6,193 nt of DNA, taken from Paenibacillaceae bacterium UBA6304. Its GTDB lineage: Bacteria; Bacillota; Bacilli; Paenibacillales; Paenibacillaceae. Under the pieces are notes generated by a model, which made no database searches, was not told where the DNA came from, and saw only the letters and a program-made list of their open reading frames with translations. The stretch lies in NCBI GenBank assembly GCA_002439285.1, contig DJTQ01000021.1, positions 1 to 6,193 on the forward strand, read 5' to 3'. The position numbers were made by a program, and so were the translations under genes. Shown here one piece after another: positions 4,189 to 6,193 of the stretch. Numbering within the stretch: position 1 is the first letter of the stretch; each line of letters starts with the position of its first letter.

Positions 4189-6193
4189 TTACTTAGTTCC
4201 TTCCAGAATGATTACTCCCCGGCCTGGAACAGTGACGGAATCCTTCACGGCCGTGCCGCCCAGAAGATCTTTCTTCTCGGTGGAACCAATCTCCACATTC
4301 GAAGCATCCGCATTGTGATTGAGCAAGAACAAGAATTCCTTATCGCCCTTCACCCGGCGTGCCACTTCTACACCCGCTGGAGCATTCAGCAGCGGTTTGA
4401 TGCCTTTCTCCTCGCACAGGTTAGCAAGGAATCCTTCAAGGAAAGACGCCTCCGGGCTGCTCGCTACATAGTAGGCATTACCGGAACCAAAGCGGTTCTT
4501 CGTCAGGACAGGCATTCCTTTGTAGAAATCCGAACCATATTCGGCCAGTACTTCAGCACCTTCGGAATGAATGAGGTCACAAAGCAAGTTACATTCGAAT
4601 TGTCCCTCAAGTTGACCCCATGCCTGCTTCATCACGATCTGATTACTCTGATCCGGGAACAGCGCATCGATCTCTTCCGCCCAAATTCCGAGCACCTTTC
4701 TCAGTTCACCTGGGTATCCTCCGGTCGTCACGAGATCGTTCTCGTTCACGATGCCGCTAAAGAAGGTAGTGATAAACGTACCGCCATTTGCGACGAACTG
4801 CTCCACTTTTTGCGCGAAGCCCGGTTTTACCATGTACATGACCGGTGCGATGACGATTTCGTATTTGCTCAGATCCTCTTCCACCGATACCATATCGCTC
4901 TCTACATGCATTTTGAACAACGCATCATAGTACTTATGAATTTCGTTTACATAATTCAGAGCGATCGTCGGCCCGCTGGACAATTCGGTCGCCCAACGAT
5001 TCTCCCAATCATAAACAATCGCGACTTTGGCCTCCGTGCGAGCGTCCAAGAGGGTATCTCCTAGCAGTTCCAGCTCGCGACCGACCTCCGCGCATTCCCG
5101 GAATACACGGGTATGTTCATGCCCGACATGCTCGATCACGGCGCCGTGATACTTCTCGCACGCACCGATAGAACGGCGAAGCTGGAAGAATAAGACCGTA
5201 TCCGCGCCGCGCGCCACAGCCTGGTAACTCCATAAACGCATAACGCCCGGACGCTTCAAGGAGTTGTAGGCCTGCCAGTTTTGCTGGCTCGGCGTTTGCT
5301 CCATCAGCATGAACGGATCGCCGTTTTTCAGCCCGCGCATCAAATCATGCGTCATTGCCGTAAAGCTGATCGGCGTATCCAGCGAAGGATAGTTGTCCCA
5401 CGATACGATATCCATGTATTTAGCCCACTCAAAATAATCGAGCTCAGGATAGAAGCCCATCAGGTTGGTTGTCACCGGAATGTTCGGGGTATATTTCTTG
5501 ATTTCTTCATACTCCAGTTTATAACATTCCAGCAAGCTGTAAGACATAAAACGACGGTAATCCAGCGAGATCCCCTGGAAGTTGGTACGGTTGCCGTTCC
5601 ATTCTTCGCTCAGTTCGCTCGGAGGTACGATCTCTTCCCAATCGTAGAACGTGTGGCCCCAGAATCGGGTATTCCATGCCTTATTCAAAGCATCCAGATT
5701 ACCATAACGCTCCTCCAGCCATTTGCGGAACCCGGCCGCGCAATTATCACAGTAGCAGTAACCGCCGTATTCATTAGAAATGTGCCAGATCAGCAGTCCT
5801 GGATGGTCCTTATATCTCTCTGCCAATTTACCGGCCATGCGAACGGAATACTTACGATAGGTCGGCGAATTCGGGCAGGAGTTATGGCGTCCGCCAAACT
5901 TCCGTTTTCTTCCCTGTACATCCACGCGAGTAACATCAGGGTATTTTCTGGCCATCCACGCCGGATGAGCCCCCGTGCTCGTCGCCAGGCAAGTATACAC
6001 TCCGCTCTTGTACAAGCGGTCCATAGTCTCATCAAGTTGGGCAAAATCATAAGTATCCTCATCCGGCTGGTTCAGCGCCCAGGAGAACACATTGACGGTA
6101 GCCACGTCGATGCCGGCAAGCTTGAACATGCGCTCGTCCTCTTTCCAAATCTCCGCATCCCATTGCTCGGGGTTATAGTCCCCGCCGTACCAT
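4189..6193 (-). CDS. GH42 beta-galactosidase, 5' end outside window (667 residues visible)
   Basis: A retaining beta-galactosidase of glycoside hydrolase family 42 (EC 3.2.1.23 type), which splits terminal beta-D-galactosyl residues from oligosaccharides, often plant galactan fragments rather than lactose. The frame stays open to the right edge, where it reads WYGGDYNPEQWDAEIWKEDE, the classic GH42 N-terminus, so the Met at 6129 is internal and only about 10-20 residues are missing. Numbering from that Met: acid/base Glu120 in WHISNEYGG; nucleophile Glu277 in FMLMEQTPS; Cys85, Cys125, Cys127 and Cys130 form the structural zinc site known in this family. The TIM barrel covers roughly 1-355, the middle trimerisation domain begins at AKVAIVYDWENRWA (367-380), and a small beta domain starts near 580 and ends ILEGTK. 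No signal peptide can be judged. The full protein would be about 680 residues, normal for the family. No sugar transporter or regulator is visible in the window. Confidence 0.96.
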   Translation of the reverse strand, partial: WYGGDYNPEQWDAEIWKEDERMFKLAGIDVATVNVFSWALNQPDEDTYDFAQLDETMDRLYKSGVYTCLATSTGAHPAWMARKYPDVTRVDVQGRKRKFGGRHNSCPNSPTYRKYSVRMAGKLAERYKDHPGLLIWHISNEYGGYCYCDNCAAGFRKWLEERYGNLDALNKAWNTRFWGHTFYDWEEIVPPSELSEEWNGNRTNFQGISLDYRRFMSYSLLECYKLEYEEIKKYTPNIPVTTNLMGFYPELDYFEWAKYMDIVSWDNYPSLDTPISFTAMTHDLMRGLKNGDPFMLMEQTPSQQNWQAYNSLKRPGVMRLWSYQAVARGADTVLFFQLRRSIGACEKYHGAVIEHVGHEHTRVFRECAEVGRELELLGDTLLDARTEAKVAIVYDWENRWATELSSGPTIALNYVNEIHKYYDALFKMHVESDMVSVEEDLSKYEIVIAPVMYMVKPGFAQKVEQFVANGGTFITTFFSGIVNENDLVTTGGYPGELRKVLGIWAEEIDALFPDQSNQIVMKQAWGQLEGQFECNLLCDLIHSEGAEVLAEYGSDFYKGMPVLTKNRFGSGNAYYVASSPEASFLEGFLANLCEEKGIKPLLNAPAGVEVARRVKGDKEFLFLLNHNADASNVEIGSTEKKDLLGGTAVKDSVTVPGRGVIILEGTK

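Noticed and set aside
4315..5064. A 249-codon plus-strand frame inside the galactosidase gene
   Set aside because: It is antisense to the GH42 middle and C-terminal domains, with no recognisable domain or ribosome binding site.

Overview
The window looks like chromosomal DNA from an endospore-forming Firmicute, most likely Paenibacillus or a close relative. The reasons are a spoVAC-spoVAD pair, AGGAGG-type ribosome binding sites before nearly every gene, intrinsic terminators with T-runs, moderate GC content, and a mix of peptidase, phosphotransferase and GH42 galactosidase genes typical of soil bacilli. The genus is inferred from protein style; no marker gene fixes it.

Layout. Positions 1-1088 (minus strand) hold the start of a spoVA operon: spoVAC, then spoVAD overlapping it by one base and running off the left edge. 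Upstream, at 1225-1434 (minus), is a compact unit not obvious from long ORFs: a possible sporulation-type promoter, a strong Shine-Dalgarno sequence, a 26-codon ORF for a single-span hydrophobic peptide, and a clear intrinsic terminator. Diverging from it, 1534-2607 (plus) encodes an M42-family metallo-aminopeptidase with all expected metal ligands, closed by a probably bidirectional terminator at 2614-2659. Positions 2660-3082 have no credible gene but are rich in repeats: four 25-bp units arranged exactly symmetrically around position 2862, then a 9-bp tandem array, then a 12-bp perfect tandem duplication. On the minus strand follow an APH/ChoK-type small-molecule phosphotransferase (3083-4042), an intrinsic terminator (4086-4130), and a GH42 beta-galactosidase (4189 to beyond 6193) whose first codons lie outside the window.

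How the genes relate. SpoVAC and SpoVAD are parts of the same machinery, which moves dipicolinic acid into the forespore and releases it at germination. The small membrane peptide next to them may also be a sporulation product, but that rests on its position, its promoter-like sequence and its resemblance to short spore-associated membrane peptides. The peptidase, phosphotransferase and galactosidase each appear to be transcribed alone, and nothing links them into one pathway. No phage, transposase, CRISPR or RNA gene was seen. The most unusual structure is the symmetric repeat quartet at 2763-2961.
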